The position numbers and the translations under genes are program-made. Shown here in pieces: positions 1 to 5,921 of a DNA stretch of 22,796 bases. Location: positions 1-22,796 of IMG/VR virus record IMGVR_UViG_3300026186_000010; one strand, given 5' to 3'. The DNA comes from a virus. The notes under the pieces are model-generated. The model did not search any database. It was not told where the DNA came from and worked only from the letters and a program-made list of their open reading frames with translations. Each line of letters begins with the position of its first letter. Position 1 is the stretch's first letter.

Positions 1-357
1 TTCACATATTGCTTCTACTTCTTTATCATAATATTTTACTTCAGGAACTTCTGGAATACAATCATGAACTTGATCAATATACTCAGTAAGTTTTTTTAAT
101 TCTTCATCATAACATTTAATTTCAGGAATATCAGGAATATCCTTCCTTACATCATTAATAAGACGCAATACTTCTGTAAGGTCACCTGATTCTTCTGCAA
201 CAGGTTCTTCTATTGTCTCTTCTACAATATCTTCTTCTTCCTTTTCAACAAACTCCTCAACCGAGGGTAAATCTTCTTTTATAAATTCATCCGCTGATGG
301 TAATTCACTTAAATCTTCAGTGAAATCATTGATCGACGGTAACTGGTCGTTTGACAT
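1..357 (-). CDS. Acidic repeat protein, N-terminal part (runs off left edge)
   Basis: An open frame of 119 codons begins with ATG at 357 and is still open at base 1, so the C-terminus is missing. The protein is very acidic. Residues 6-36 hold three copies of a short motif: LPSINDF (6-12), LPSADEF (19-25) and LPSVEEF (30-36). An E/V-rich stretch (EEEDIVEETIEEPVAEE) follows. Next comes a segment with two units about 27 residues apart, IPDIPEIKCYDEEL and IPEVPEVKYYDKEV, each probably leading into a helix. I recall similar acidic proteins with PEVKYYD-type repeats in marine T4-like phages, but their function is not known to me. It follows gp16, where T4 has the large terminase gp17 directly. The start is the first ATG after the gp16 stop, and no good Shine-Dalgarno is visible. 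Codon use and orientation match the neighbours. Its coding status is well supported; its role is unknown. Confidence 0.85.
   Translation of the reverse strand, partial: MSNDQLPSINDFTEDLSELPSADEFIKEDLPSVEEFVEKEEEDIVEETIEEPVAEESGDLTEVLRLINDVRKDIPDIPEIKCYDEELKKLTEYIDQVHDCIPEVPEVKYYDKEVEAICE
250..342 (-). repeat. Triple LPSxx[D/E]F short motif in acidic ORF
   Basis: Three copies of Leu-Pro-Ser-x-x-Asp/Glu-Phe lie within 31 residues of the acidic ORF, separated by 6 and 4 residues. The copies are not identical at DNA level (TTACCG, TTACCA and TTACCC for the Leu-Pro), so the conservation is at protein level. This is the pattern of a short linear docking motif used several times over. The partner is unknown. 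Confidence 0.8.
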
Positions 358-398
358 GGTATGAGTAACTTAAATACTTTGGGATTTCTCTCCCTTTT

Positions 399-833
399 TT
401 ATTTATTATCTTTAGGTAGTCCGGACTTTATAATTTTTGCAAGATCTGCTGTAGATCCTACAAAAAGTGCGTTATTGACAGTTGATGGTCCTTTTTGTTT
501 TGTTTCTTCTTCAACATCTTTCAACTTCTTCTGAAGATCCATTAACTTATCAGTAGCATCAGAAACACTCTTAATCAACTGTCCAGCAACTTCATATGCT
601 CTAGGCATTTCACTTTCTTGTGCTAATTCAAGAATACCATTAATTGCTTCTTGACCTTTTTCAATTATGCTATAAAGATTACCCCTTGTATATTCATAAT
701 CTTTGGTAATATCATCTTGAGTAAGTCTATCTGGTTTTTCTCTATCTACACCAACAACAACTTCACTTTCATCTACCGCAATTTCGGTGGGGGTAATATT
801 AAAAGTTTCATCCAATTTTTTCGTCATCTTCAT
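399..833 (-). CDS. gp16: gp16-like small terminase subunit
   Basis: This 144-aa protein is the likely small terminase subunit, which in T4 stimulates the large subunit gp17 and helps load DNA for packaging into the prohead. T4 gp16 is 164 aa. The resemblance is in three places: an N-terminal acidic region leading to DYEYTRGNLY (about 45-54; T4 has DYGVVRRNM); a central helical part with ESEMPRAYEVAGQL (about 73-86; T4 has NADSPRHMEVFATL) followed by a charged coiled-coil-like helix; and a C-terminal NNALFVGSTADL (T4 has NATVFMGSPTEL). It is probably a ring-forming helical protein. The ATG at 833 lies 6 bases after the gp15 stop. A second in-frame ATG two codons later (827) is equally possible, and neither has a strong ribosome site. 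Its place directly after gp15 matches the T4 order 15-16 and supports the call. These T4 comparisons are from memory, not from an alignment. Confidence 0.85.
   Translation of the reverse strand: MKMTKKLDETFNITPTEIAVDESEVVVGVDREKPDRLTQDDITKDYEYTRGNLYSIIEKGQEAINGILELAQESEMPRAYEVAGQLIKSVSDATDKLMDLQKKLKDVEEETKQKGPSTVNNALFVGSTADLAKIIKSGLPKDNK
400..407 (-). promoter_or_regulatory. Candidate T4-type late promoter element AATAAATA (acidic ORF)
   Basis: The minus strand reads AATAAATA, 7 of 8 positions of the T4 late promoter TATAAATA. It overlaps the last codons and stop of gp16 and lies 42 bases before the ATG of the acidic ORF. It is the weakest of the four intergenic candidates, because AATAAATA also occurs inside genes here (10241-10248, 13700-13707). 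Position in one of the only four sizeable gaps is the main support. Confidence 0.45.
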
Positions 834-839
834 TATAAT

Positions 840-1853
840 TTAATCCCAACTGCCATCAAATCCAAAATCATCTCCAGTCTCAATTAGAACATTATCAGCG
901 GCAGTTATCTTACCAACATTAGCACCAGCAACATGACCAACTGCTGTAGTACCATCTTGTCCTCGGAGAACTGTAAGTTTATTTCCAGTCTTCTTGTCAA
1001 CATACAGCTCTTCATTATCAATTACAATATATGTATTTTCTGGAATATTAGTGGCATCATTAACTTCAATATAAGCATCTGCTAAACTTATATCATTAGT
1101 AAGATTAGTTGCAATATCTCCATCATAATTCTTCGTTGCTCTAGGAGTAACAGAGTATGTAAGATCTCTTCCTCCAGTTCTAGAATCTGCACTGGAAGAA
1201 TCTGCAGCAATATATCCAATAGCAACTTTCTTAATGATATCACCACCAGCAGTAGATACGGGACCAAACAGATAAGTCTTTGCTGTAAATCTTAATGTAT
1301 ATAATAATACTCTTCTAGTACTAAAGTCACCCTCATAATCATCAGTCATAGTGATATTATCCAAAATCACAGGAATATCTCTTTTCTCTCCAAGTGATTC
1401 TACAAGATCAACTGTTACACTATATGCTGGTTGAAAATAAGGTACTATCTGCTCCACCATTTGTAAAGCATCATCATTTAATTTTGTCATAATAGCAAGT
1501 TCAAATTGCATATTATACGGAACCGGCATATATGTCTTTTTCTCTACCGATTTATCAGCACTACTCCCTGCAAGAAAAGTTTGAGTAGTTGTTACTTTTC
1601 TACTGGGGTCATATGTCATTCCAATAAATTCAAATGACATTCTTGGTAATGTCATTTGAACAGATTTATTCAAATTGGGAGATTGCTCAAGCCTTGCTAA
1701 AAACTTTTGAGTAGGACCATATGCAAGAGGTACTTTGATTACACTTGTTGTATTGTCATCACTATCCGTATGCTTGATAGTTATCCCATTAAATAACGTA
1801 CCAAAAGAAATAATAGTTTTTCTTAATATTTCGTGATAAAAATACTCAAACAT
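840..1853 (-). CDS. gp15: gp15-like tail completion / sheath stabiliser protein
   Basis: This 337-aa protein matches T4 gp15, which caps the completed tail tube and sheath as a hexamer and provides the surface that joins the head. The N-terminus MFEYFYHEILRK resembles T4 MFGYFYNSSFRR. Later family signatures are TLPRMSFEFIGMTYDP (about 68-83; T4 has ILPRINLHLVDFSYNAP), PVPYNMQFELAIMTK (110-124) and MVEQIVPYFQP (132-142), which is near-identical in T4. The core ends about residue 250. Residues about 252-318 form an extra module (IDNEELYV ... LRGQDGTTAVGHVAGANV) not found in T4 gp15, and the protein then ends with LIETGDDFGFDG, as I recall for marine T4-like gp15 proteins. T4 gp15 is about 270 aa, so the module explains the added length. 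The ATG at 1853 has no clear Shine-Dalgarno. A CATAAATA element lies 22 bases upstream, so this gene probably opens a transcription unit with gp16. Confidence 0.95.
   Translation of the reverse strand: MFEYFYHEILRKTIISFGTLFNGITIKHTDSDDNTTSVIKVPLAYGPTQKFLARLEQSPNLNKSVQMTLPRMSFEFIGMTYDPSRKVTTTQTFLAGSSADKSVEKKTYMPVPYNMQFELAIMTKLNDDALQMVEQIVPYFQPAYSVTVDLVESLGEKRDIPVILDNITMTDDYEGDFSTRRVLLYTLRFTAKTYLFGPVSTAGGDIIKKVAIGYIAADSSSADSRTGGRDLTYSVTPRATKNYDGDIATNLTNDISLADAYIEVNDATNIPENTYIVIDNEELYVDKKTGNKLTVLRGQDGTTAVGHVAGANVGKITAADNVLIETGDDFGFDGSWD
900..1100 (-). other. Inserted 'NEE..DGTT..H..G' module in gp15
   Basis: These bases encode about 66 residues of gp15 with the pattern: acidic strand, IVIDNEELYV, L-x-V-x-R-x-x-DGTT, H-x-x-G-x-x-V. 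The same pattern occurs in the DUF4815 giant (6930-7150: KIGNEIIKYTG, LTGVTREIDGT) and in the other giant (19893-20070: QINNEIMKIN, ILVDRTWMGTG, THSVGDVVRV). The module lies between the gp15 core and its conserved C-terminal tail. The boundaries are approximate. Confidence 0.65.
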
Positions 1854-1875
1854 TATTCAACACTTTTAATAGCTC

Positions 1876-1883
1876 TATTTATG
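1876..1883 (-). promoter_or_regulatory. Candidate late promoter CATAAATA (gp15-gp16)
   Basis: The minus strand reads CATAAATAG, 7 of 8 matches to the T4 late promoter TATAAATA. It spans the TAA stop of gp14 and lies 22 bases before the gp15 ATG. In T4, transcription starts a few bases after this element, which here would give a leader of roughly 15-17 bases. Identical octamers occur at the two other equivalent gaps, before gp13 and before gp8. Confidence 0.65.
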
Positions 1884-4428
1884 GATTTCCAAAAGGATTA
1901 CCCTCAGAGAAATCTAATATTGCATCTGCTGCTGTCTCAATATTATCATTATCTGCAAAAGGAGTTACAACATCATCTGTATTATAAACTCTAAGTTTTC
2001 TAGTTGCACCACTTTCTGATCCAGTAAGTGTTTCTCCAACTATAAATGATCCATCAACTATCTTAACCGTTAATATAGAAGTTGAAGTATCCCAACTATT
2101 AACAAGTGCAGTTACACCACTACTTGAACCTGTAACAATTTCATTAAGAATATAATTACCACTACTTGAAGTATCTGGTGAAGATAACGTTATGGTAGGT
2201 GCAGGACTACTAGTTCCAAGTACATATCCATGTCCAGCATCTACTATTCTAATTGATGTAACTATACCAGCAGAACTGATAATTGCAGTACCCTTCGCCG
2301 TATGTATTCCAAGGGCCACATCAACATAATTCTTATCAGCAGCCGAATTACCTATTGATATTGTTGGTGGAGTAAGATATCCACCACCACCATAGGTAAC
2401 TCCAATACCAGTAACAATGCCCGAATTAGCAATACCAAATTCAAAGTTTGTTGTAGCAATACCAACATTAACTGCTACTTTACTCATGAAAATTGAACCA
2501 ATTCCAATTGAGGACACATAAGTATCTGTTTGAATAAAGTTATCAGTCAGAGCAGTACCATAAACATCACTATGACCAATAGCCAACCTAACCCTATCTC
2601 CAACAATAATATTCGTTGTTCCAATACCCGTAATAATATCTGATCCAATACCCAAAGTTCCTTGAGTTTGAACAGAAGTGAATCGCATATGGCAAGTACC
2701 TAATGCCCTAAATGCCTCATCTCCTCCACCAGGAGATTCAATAGTTATAGTGGGGGTATCTTTATAACCATATCCACTATTTCCAATAGAAATTGCAGTT
2801 ACCGTTCCGCCAATAGAAATAGTTGCTGTAGCTGTAGCTCTTACTTGTGCAGTAGAACCAGAGAACGTAAGTAAAGGTGGAACCGTATATCCAACACCAA
2901 TAGTTGCTCCTGTTCCAGTAGCCCATGGATCTGAAGTGGAATTAAATCCAACAGCAGTAACAATACCTGTTATAGGATGAATAGTAACAATACCAACTGC
3001 TGCTATTGTTACTGGATCATTTCCATATCCCGATGTACCTGTTGTAATTGCTACTGTAGGTGCAGTTGTATATGCTCTACCAGTAGTGCTAAACGCTATA
3101 GATGATGCATCAATTGAAGATCCTGACAATGCAACTGTTGCAGCTGCACCAGAAGCAACAGGTGCTGAGAATGTTATCGTTGGAGCACTTGTATAGAATT
3201 TACCTTCAGATCCAATAGCAACACTCTTTACTGTTCCTCCCGTAAGAGAATATGTATCTAATGTTGCTGTTGCAGTCGCAACATTTCCAGTTCCTGTAGG
3301 TAAAGCAAATGTAATTCTTGGAGCCCTCTTATAAAATACTCCTCCAGTTGTCCCTCCTGGGTATAAGTATTCGACAGCGCCTGTATCAATAGTTGCAGAA
3401 ATAACACTTACCCCTGCTCCAATTGGACTCTTAATAGTAGCAGTTGCTGCAGCACCTACATGTGTTGGAGTCTCAAAGGTTACTGTAGGTGCCGTTACAT
3501 ACCCTTCACCTGCCGTAGAAATCGTTACGATACCAACTGCACCAGTTGATGCAATACCAACCGTTGCAGCTGCTCCTACGCCCGTCTCATGAATAAATAC
3601 AATACCAGGAGCAACAGTATACCCAATACCCGGATTTCTTATTTCAACACCCTGAACTTTCTTACCCTTAACTCCATCACAATCAATAATATCACTAATT
3701 AAAGTCGCGATTCCTACTGCATCTGTTCCTCCAGATGGTGCTGATGAAATAGCAACTCTTGGTGCTGTAGTATAGTTATATCCTCTATTTTCTACAGTAA
3801 TAAACCTTACTGCTTTATTAACCACTCCAGTATATGCAGTGGCAGTAGAAGCAGTTCCTACCATAGTAAGAGATTGAATGTAACCTTTATCAACTACATT
3901 ATCATCAATATCTTCAATACCAACATCAACCACCTCATCTTCATATCTAAAGAGTTCGCATCTCAATTCATAAACATAATTCTTTTGAAGTTGATAGAAT
4001 GGTTTTTCATGCTCTACAAATTTAATTTCAAATAAACGATCTCCTAATGGAAACCAAATTAAATCTCCCTCTTTTGGTCTAGTTGATAATTCTATATTAG
4101 GTATATTCTTAATGAGGGGAGATATATAACTTTCATATCTTTCTTGGGAAATAACAAGAACAAGATCATCAAGATCTTGAATTCCAAATTTAGACATGAT
4201 GGTTCCTAAACCTTCATATCCCTCATAATTATCTACATATGCTTCCAAAGGATAAGCATCCGTAAATTTAGATTCAATTACCTCTTTTATTATTGTATTT
4301 TTTGTTATATATTGTCTGGGTATATAATATATCTCTACGCCATACATGCGTAGTTGTTCATTCACCAAATCTTGAATAAGATTCTGTTCTGTTTTAGACC
4401 CTTGCTGAAAATATGGATTAAGTACCAT
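1879..4428 (-). CDS. gp14: gp14-like neck protein with large Gly-Tyr repeat insertion
   Basis: This is the neck (head completion) protein that in T4 forms, with gp13, the connector between the portal and the tail. T4 gp14 is about 256 aa; this one is 849 aa. Residues 1 to about 178 are the gp14 core: MVLNPYFQQGSKTEQNLIQD, VEIYYIPRQY, EGDLIWFPLGDRLFEIKFVE and FYQLQKNYVYELRCELFRYE. The last 30 or so residues (DNIETAADAILDFSEGNPFG) are the family tail as I recall it in marine T4-like phages. Between them sits a long beta-rich insertion with ten Gly-x-Gly-Tyr-x-x-(Ala/Thr/Pro)-Pro modules (about 216-744), and then an SSGVTA / ESGATR module (757-811). The insertion keeps the reading frame, and both ends of the parent protein are intact, so it is a functional enlargement and not a broken gene. 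The ATG is 4 bases after the gp13 stop, which suggests coupled expression with gp13. Confidence 0.92.
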   Translation of the reverse strand: MVLNPYFQQGSKTEQNLIQDLVNEQLRMYGVEIYYIPRQYITKNTIIKEVIESKFTDAYPLEAYVDNYEGYEGLGTIMSKFGIQDLDDLVLVISQERYESYISPLIKNIPNIELSTRPKEGDLIWFPLGDRLFEIKFVEHEKPFYQLQKNYVYELRCELFRYEDEVVDVGIEDIDDNVVDKGYIQSLTMVGTASTATAYTGVVNKAVRFITVENRGYNYTTAPRVAISSAPSGGTDAVGIATLISDIIDCDGVKGKKVQGVEIRNPGIGYTVAPGIVFIHETGVGAAATVGIASTGAVGIVTISTAGEGYVTAPTVTFETPTHVGAAATATIKSPIGAGVSVISATIDTGAVEYLYPGGTTGGVFYKRAPRITFALPTGTGNVATATATLDTYSLTGGTVKSVAIGSEGKFYTSAPTITFSAPVASGAAATVALSGSSIDASSIAFSTTGRAYTTAPTVAITTGTSGYGNDPVTIAAVGIVTIHPITGIVTAVGFNSTSDPWATGTGATIGVGYTVPPLLTFSGSTAQVRATATATISIGGTVTAISIGNSGYGYKDTPTITIESPGGGDEAFRALGTCHMRFTSVQTQGTLGIGSDIITGIGTTNIIVGDRVRLAIGHSDVYGTALTDNFIQTDTYVSSIGIGSIFMSKVAVNVGIATTNFEFGIANSGIVTGIGVTYGGGGYLTPPTISIGNSAADKNYVDVALGIHTAKGTAIISSAGIVTSIRIVDAGHGYVLGTSSPAPTITLSSPDTSSSGNYILNEIVTGSSSGVTALVNSWDTSTSILTVKIVDGSFIVGETLTGSESGATRKLRVYNTDDVVTPFADNDNIETAADAILDFSEGNPFGNP
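2179..3801 (-). repeat. Ten Gly-Tyr / Ala-Pro modules inside gp14
   Basis: Ten related units occur at residues 216 (GYNYTTAP), 267 (GIGYTVAP), 307 (GEGYVTAP), 363 (GVFYKRAP), 409 (GKFYTSAP), 450 (GRAYTTAP), 511 (GVGYTVPP), 552 (GYGYKDTP), 681 (GGGYLTPP) and 732 (GHGYVLG, then SPAP). Most are followed by a beta strand of the type T-[IV]-[TA]-[FI], then an Ala-rich ATATA strand, then a strand of V-x-[AS]-[IV] type. Spacing is mostly 40-60 residues. The longest gap (559 to 681) holds a different segment containing GIGTT turns. The units have diverged at DNA level, so this is an old expansion. Confidence 0.85.
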
Positions 4429-4432
4429 AGCA

Positions 4433-5278
4433 CTAACCTATCATATCTAAAGGTGGAAGTTCATAAGTACTAGACATTCTCTCCCTAATTCGTTCTATTT
4501 CTTTTTCACCATCATCATATATTTGTCTTCCATTTAATTCCACACCACCTGGAAGTTTTACTCCACCAAACTTAATTAGATTTTGACCCCACTGCCTTTT
4601 TAACAATGCAGTAAAATAAAGTTTTAAGAAAGAATCATTCCAAACCCTTGAAAAATCATTTGGATCAACAAGTCTGTAACAATCCATAATAATATAATCA
4701 TTCTTTGCCATACTTCCCCAATCAATATCAAGATATAATCTATCCATTCTTTGATTAAATCTTATTTGTTTTTGGGTTGTTAATAAAAATTCAATATCCT
4801 CAAGATAAGTTTTTACCATTGCATAAGTTAAAATTTCAGTAGATCCCCAATAGTAAATATCATTCAAAAACATCTGATATTTAACACTAAACATATTATT
4901 GGTAACAGTATTAGTACCATCAAAGTGAAATATCTTTGTTACTCCAATAACAGAAGGTGGAACTTGAAAATAATTACTATTCTCTTCCCAATCAAAATCT
5001 ATCGATGTCCCATCAATAGTTGTGGTAGCCGTTGTAGTAGTTATTCCTGCAGTATTACTACCACCTCTTGCTCTTCCCCTATCAATATCATCTTGTGTGA
5101 TTTTATATTTTAAAAATGCTTGAGCTACGCCATCAAAGTGCCTCTCATGGAAATATTGGAGAGCATCATCTAAAAGATCTCCTACTTGCTCCTCGGCAAC
5201 ATTAATTTCTAAGACAGGAGCACCCAGCTGCCTTTTAGCATAATCAATTAATTCGGACCTGGTACTAGGCTGAGACAT
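4433..5278 (-). CDS. gp13: gp13-like neck protein
   Basis: This 281-aa protein matches T4 gp13 (309 aa), the head-completion protein that binds the portal side of the neck and works with gp14. Near the N-terminus, RQLGAPVLEINVAEEQVGDLLDDALQ (split here as RQLGAPVLEINVAEEQ, 16-31, and VGDLLDDALQ, 32-41) followed by HFDG (47-50) parallels T4 RLGAPVVNVEVTEEQI and HFDGS. Towards the C-terminus, RQWGQNLIKFGGVKLPGG (228-245) and ELNGRQIYDDGEKEIE (247-262) are the strongest family signature. A short Thr-rich loop (about 73-92, TTTTATTTIDGT) is the only low-complexity part. The ATG at 5278 follows the 128-aa gene by 22 bases, and that gap holds a CATAAATA element, so gp13 probably opens a unit with gp14. 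No Shine-Dalgarno is visible before the ATG. Confidence 0.95.
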   Translation of the reverse strand: MSQPSTRSELIDYAKRQLGAPVLEINVAEEQVGDLLDDALQYFHERHFDGVAQAFLKYKITQDDIDRGRARGGSNTAGITTTTATTTIDGTSIDFDWEENSNYFQVPPSVIGVTKIFHFDGTNTVTNNMFSVKYQMFLNDIYYWGSTEILTYAMVKTYLEDIEFLLTTQKQIRFNQRMDRLYLDIDWGSMAKNDYIIMDCYRLVDPNDFSRVWNDSFLKLYFTALLKRQWGQNLIKFGGVKLPGGVELNGRQIYDDGEKEIERIRERMSSTYELPPLDMIG

Positions 5279-5297
5279 CTATTTAGTATATTTAAAT

Positions 5298-5305
5298 TAT
5301 TTATG
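5298..5305 (-). promoter_or_regulatory. Candidate late promoter CATAAATA (gp13-gp14)
   Basis: The minus strand reads CCATAAATAA across the stop codon of the 128-aa gene. It lies 19 bases before the gp13 ATG, in the same arrangement as the elements at 1876-1883 and 15138-15145. The predicted leader is about 12-15 bases. Confidence 0.65.
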
Positions 5306-5687
5306 GTGCTGAAGCAATTCCCGCTTTAACAAGAACATTTCCCGAAGCAATGGTATATACAGTAGAACCAGAACTCACTAAAATATTATGCACATATCTA
5401 CCTTCATTTAATGATCTCGTATCTGCTGTAGTTAAAGAACTAATAAACTTACCATTAGCAGCACTTGAAAATCCTACTCTAAAAGTTGCTACAGCACCTA
5501 AAGTAGCTCCTACAGCAACACTTCTTGCCATTTGAGCAGATATTGACCATCCAGTAAAATCAAAAGAAGAACTATTTACATCTGTTATTTCATAATTATC
5601 TCTATAATTTGCTCCAGTATTAACTACTAAATTAACACCTTGAGAAGTTCCTGCATTGGGATCAAATTTAAATGAATGAGTTGCCAT
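5301..5687 (-). CDS. Small probable virion protein, beta-rich (128 aa)
   Basis: I do not recognise a named T4 counterpart. The 128-aa protein looks like one all-beta domain: HSFKFDPNAGTSQGVNL, then NYRDNYEITD, a strand pair SFDFTGWSISAQMARSV, a strand VATFRVGFSS, a turn NGKFISSLTTADT, and SLNEGRYVHNILV then TIASGNVLVKAGI. Alternation of 'FTGWSISAQMA', 'G.F...L' and 'G.Y.H.I' resembles the small Ig-like or upper-baseplate accessory domains of tailed phages, which I offer only as a pattern likeness. It starts with ATG at 5687, overlapping the TAA stop of the 77-aa gene by one base (TAATG). It is preceded by the clearest Shine-Dalgarno in the window, AGAGGAG. Position between a giant baseplate-type protein and the neck gene gp13 suggests a structural or accessory role in the particle. 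Confidence 0.8.
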   Translation of the reverse strand: MATHSFKFDPNAGTSQGVNLVVNTGANYRDNYEITDVNSSSFDFTGWSISAQMARSVAVGATLGAVATFRVGFSSAANGKFISSLTTADTRSLNEGRYVHNILVSSGSTVYTIASGNVLVKAGIASAP

Positions 5688-5920
5688 TAGATACTCCTCT
5701 CCGCTAATCCTTTAAGTAAAGATTTAATTTCATCTAACTCTGTTTTAATAGAATCAAAATCATTCTCTAGATCTCCAATCCTGTCACGTTCCTTTTCTTG
5801 AAATTTCTTTCTAGAAAGATATGAATCATACTCTAATTTATTATCATTAATGATAGCTTTTGTGGTAGAATCTCTAAAAAGAGAACTATCCCCCTCAACT
5901 GGAATTAAATTTCTTTTCAT
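5687..5920 (-). CDS. Small coiled-coil protein (77 aa), start corrected to ATG 5920
   Basis: The frame could begin at a TTG at 5935, but that would overlap the upstream gene. The ATG at 5920 lies one base after the upstream TAA (TAAAATG), giving a 77-aa protein that starts MKRNLIPVEGDSSLFRD. I recall small marine T4-like phage proteins with the start MKRNLIPVEG, which supports this choice. The first 30 residues are a compact conserved head. Residues about 37-72 are highly charged with a heptad-like pattern (IGDLENDFDSIKTELDEIKS), so a coiled coil is likely. It has no membrane segment or signal peptide. Its stop overlaps the start of the 128-aa gene, so the two are probably co-translated. Function is unknown. 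A coiled coil could hint at a fibre, chaperone or whisker-like role, which I infer only from shape. Confidence 0.82.
   Translation of the reverse strand: MKRNLIPVEGDSSLFRDSTTKAIINDNKLEYDSYLSRKKFQEKERDRIGDLENDFDSIKTELDEIKSLLKGLAERSI
5694..5700 (-). promoter_or_regulatory. Strong Shine-Dalgarno AGAGGAG before the 128-aa gene
   Basis: The minus strand reads AGAGGAG, 6 bases before the overlap TAATG that starts the 128-aa gene. It lies inside the end of the 77-aa gene. It is the best ribosome site I see in the window, which suggests high-level or independently initiated translation of this small protein. Confidence 0.7.
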
Positions 5921-5921
5921 T

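Noticed and set aside
381-394. Hairpin GGGA/TCCC followed by T6 on the plus strand, resembling a terminator
   Set aside because: The stem is only 4 base pairs, and the T run is on the plus strand, where I see no genes. On the minus strand no T run follows.
651-887. Short plus-strand frame across the gp15-gp16 junction
   Set aside because: It is a shadow over two recognised genes with no motif or ribosome site of note.
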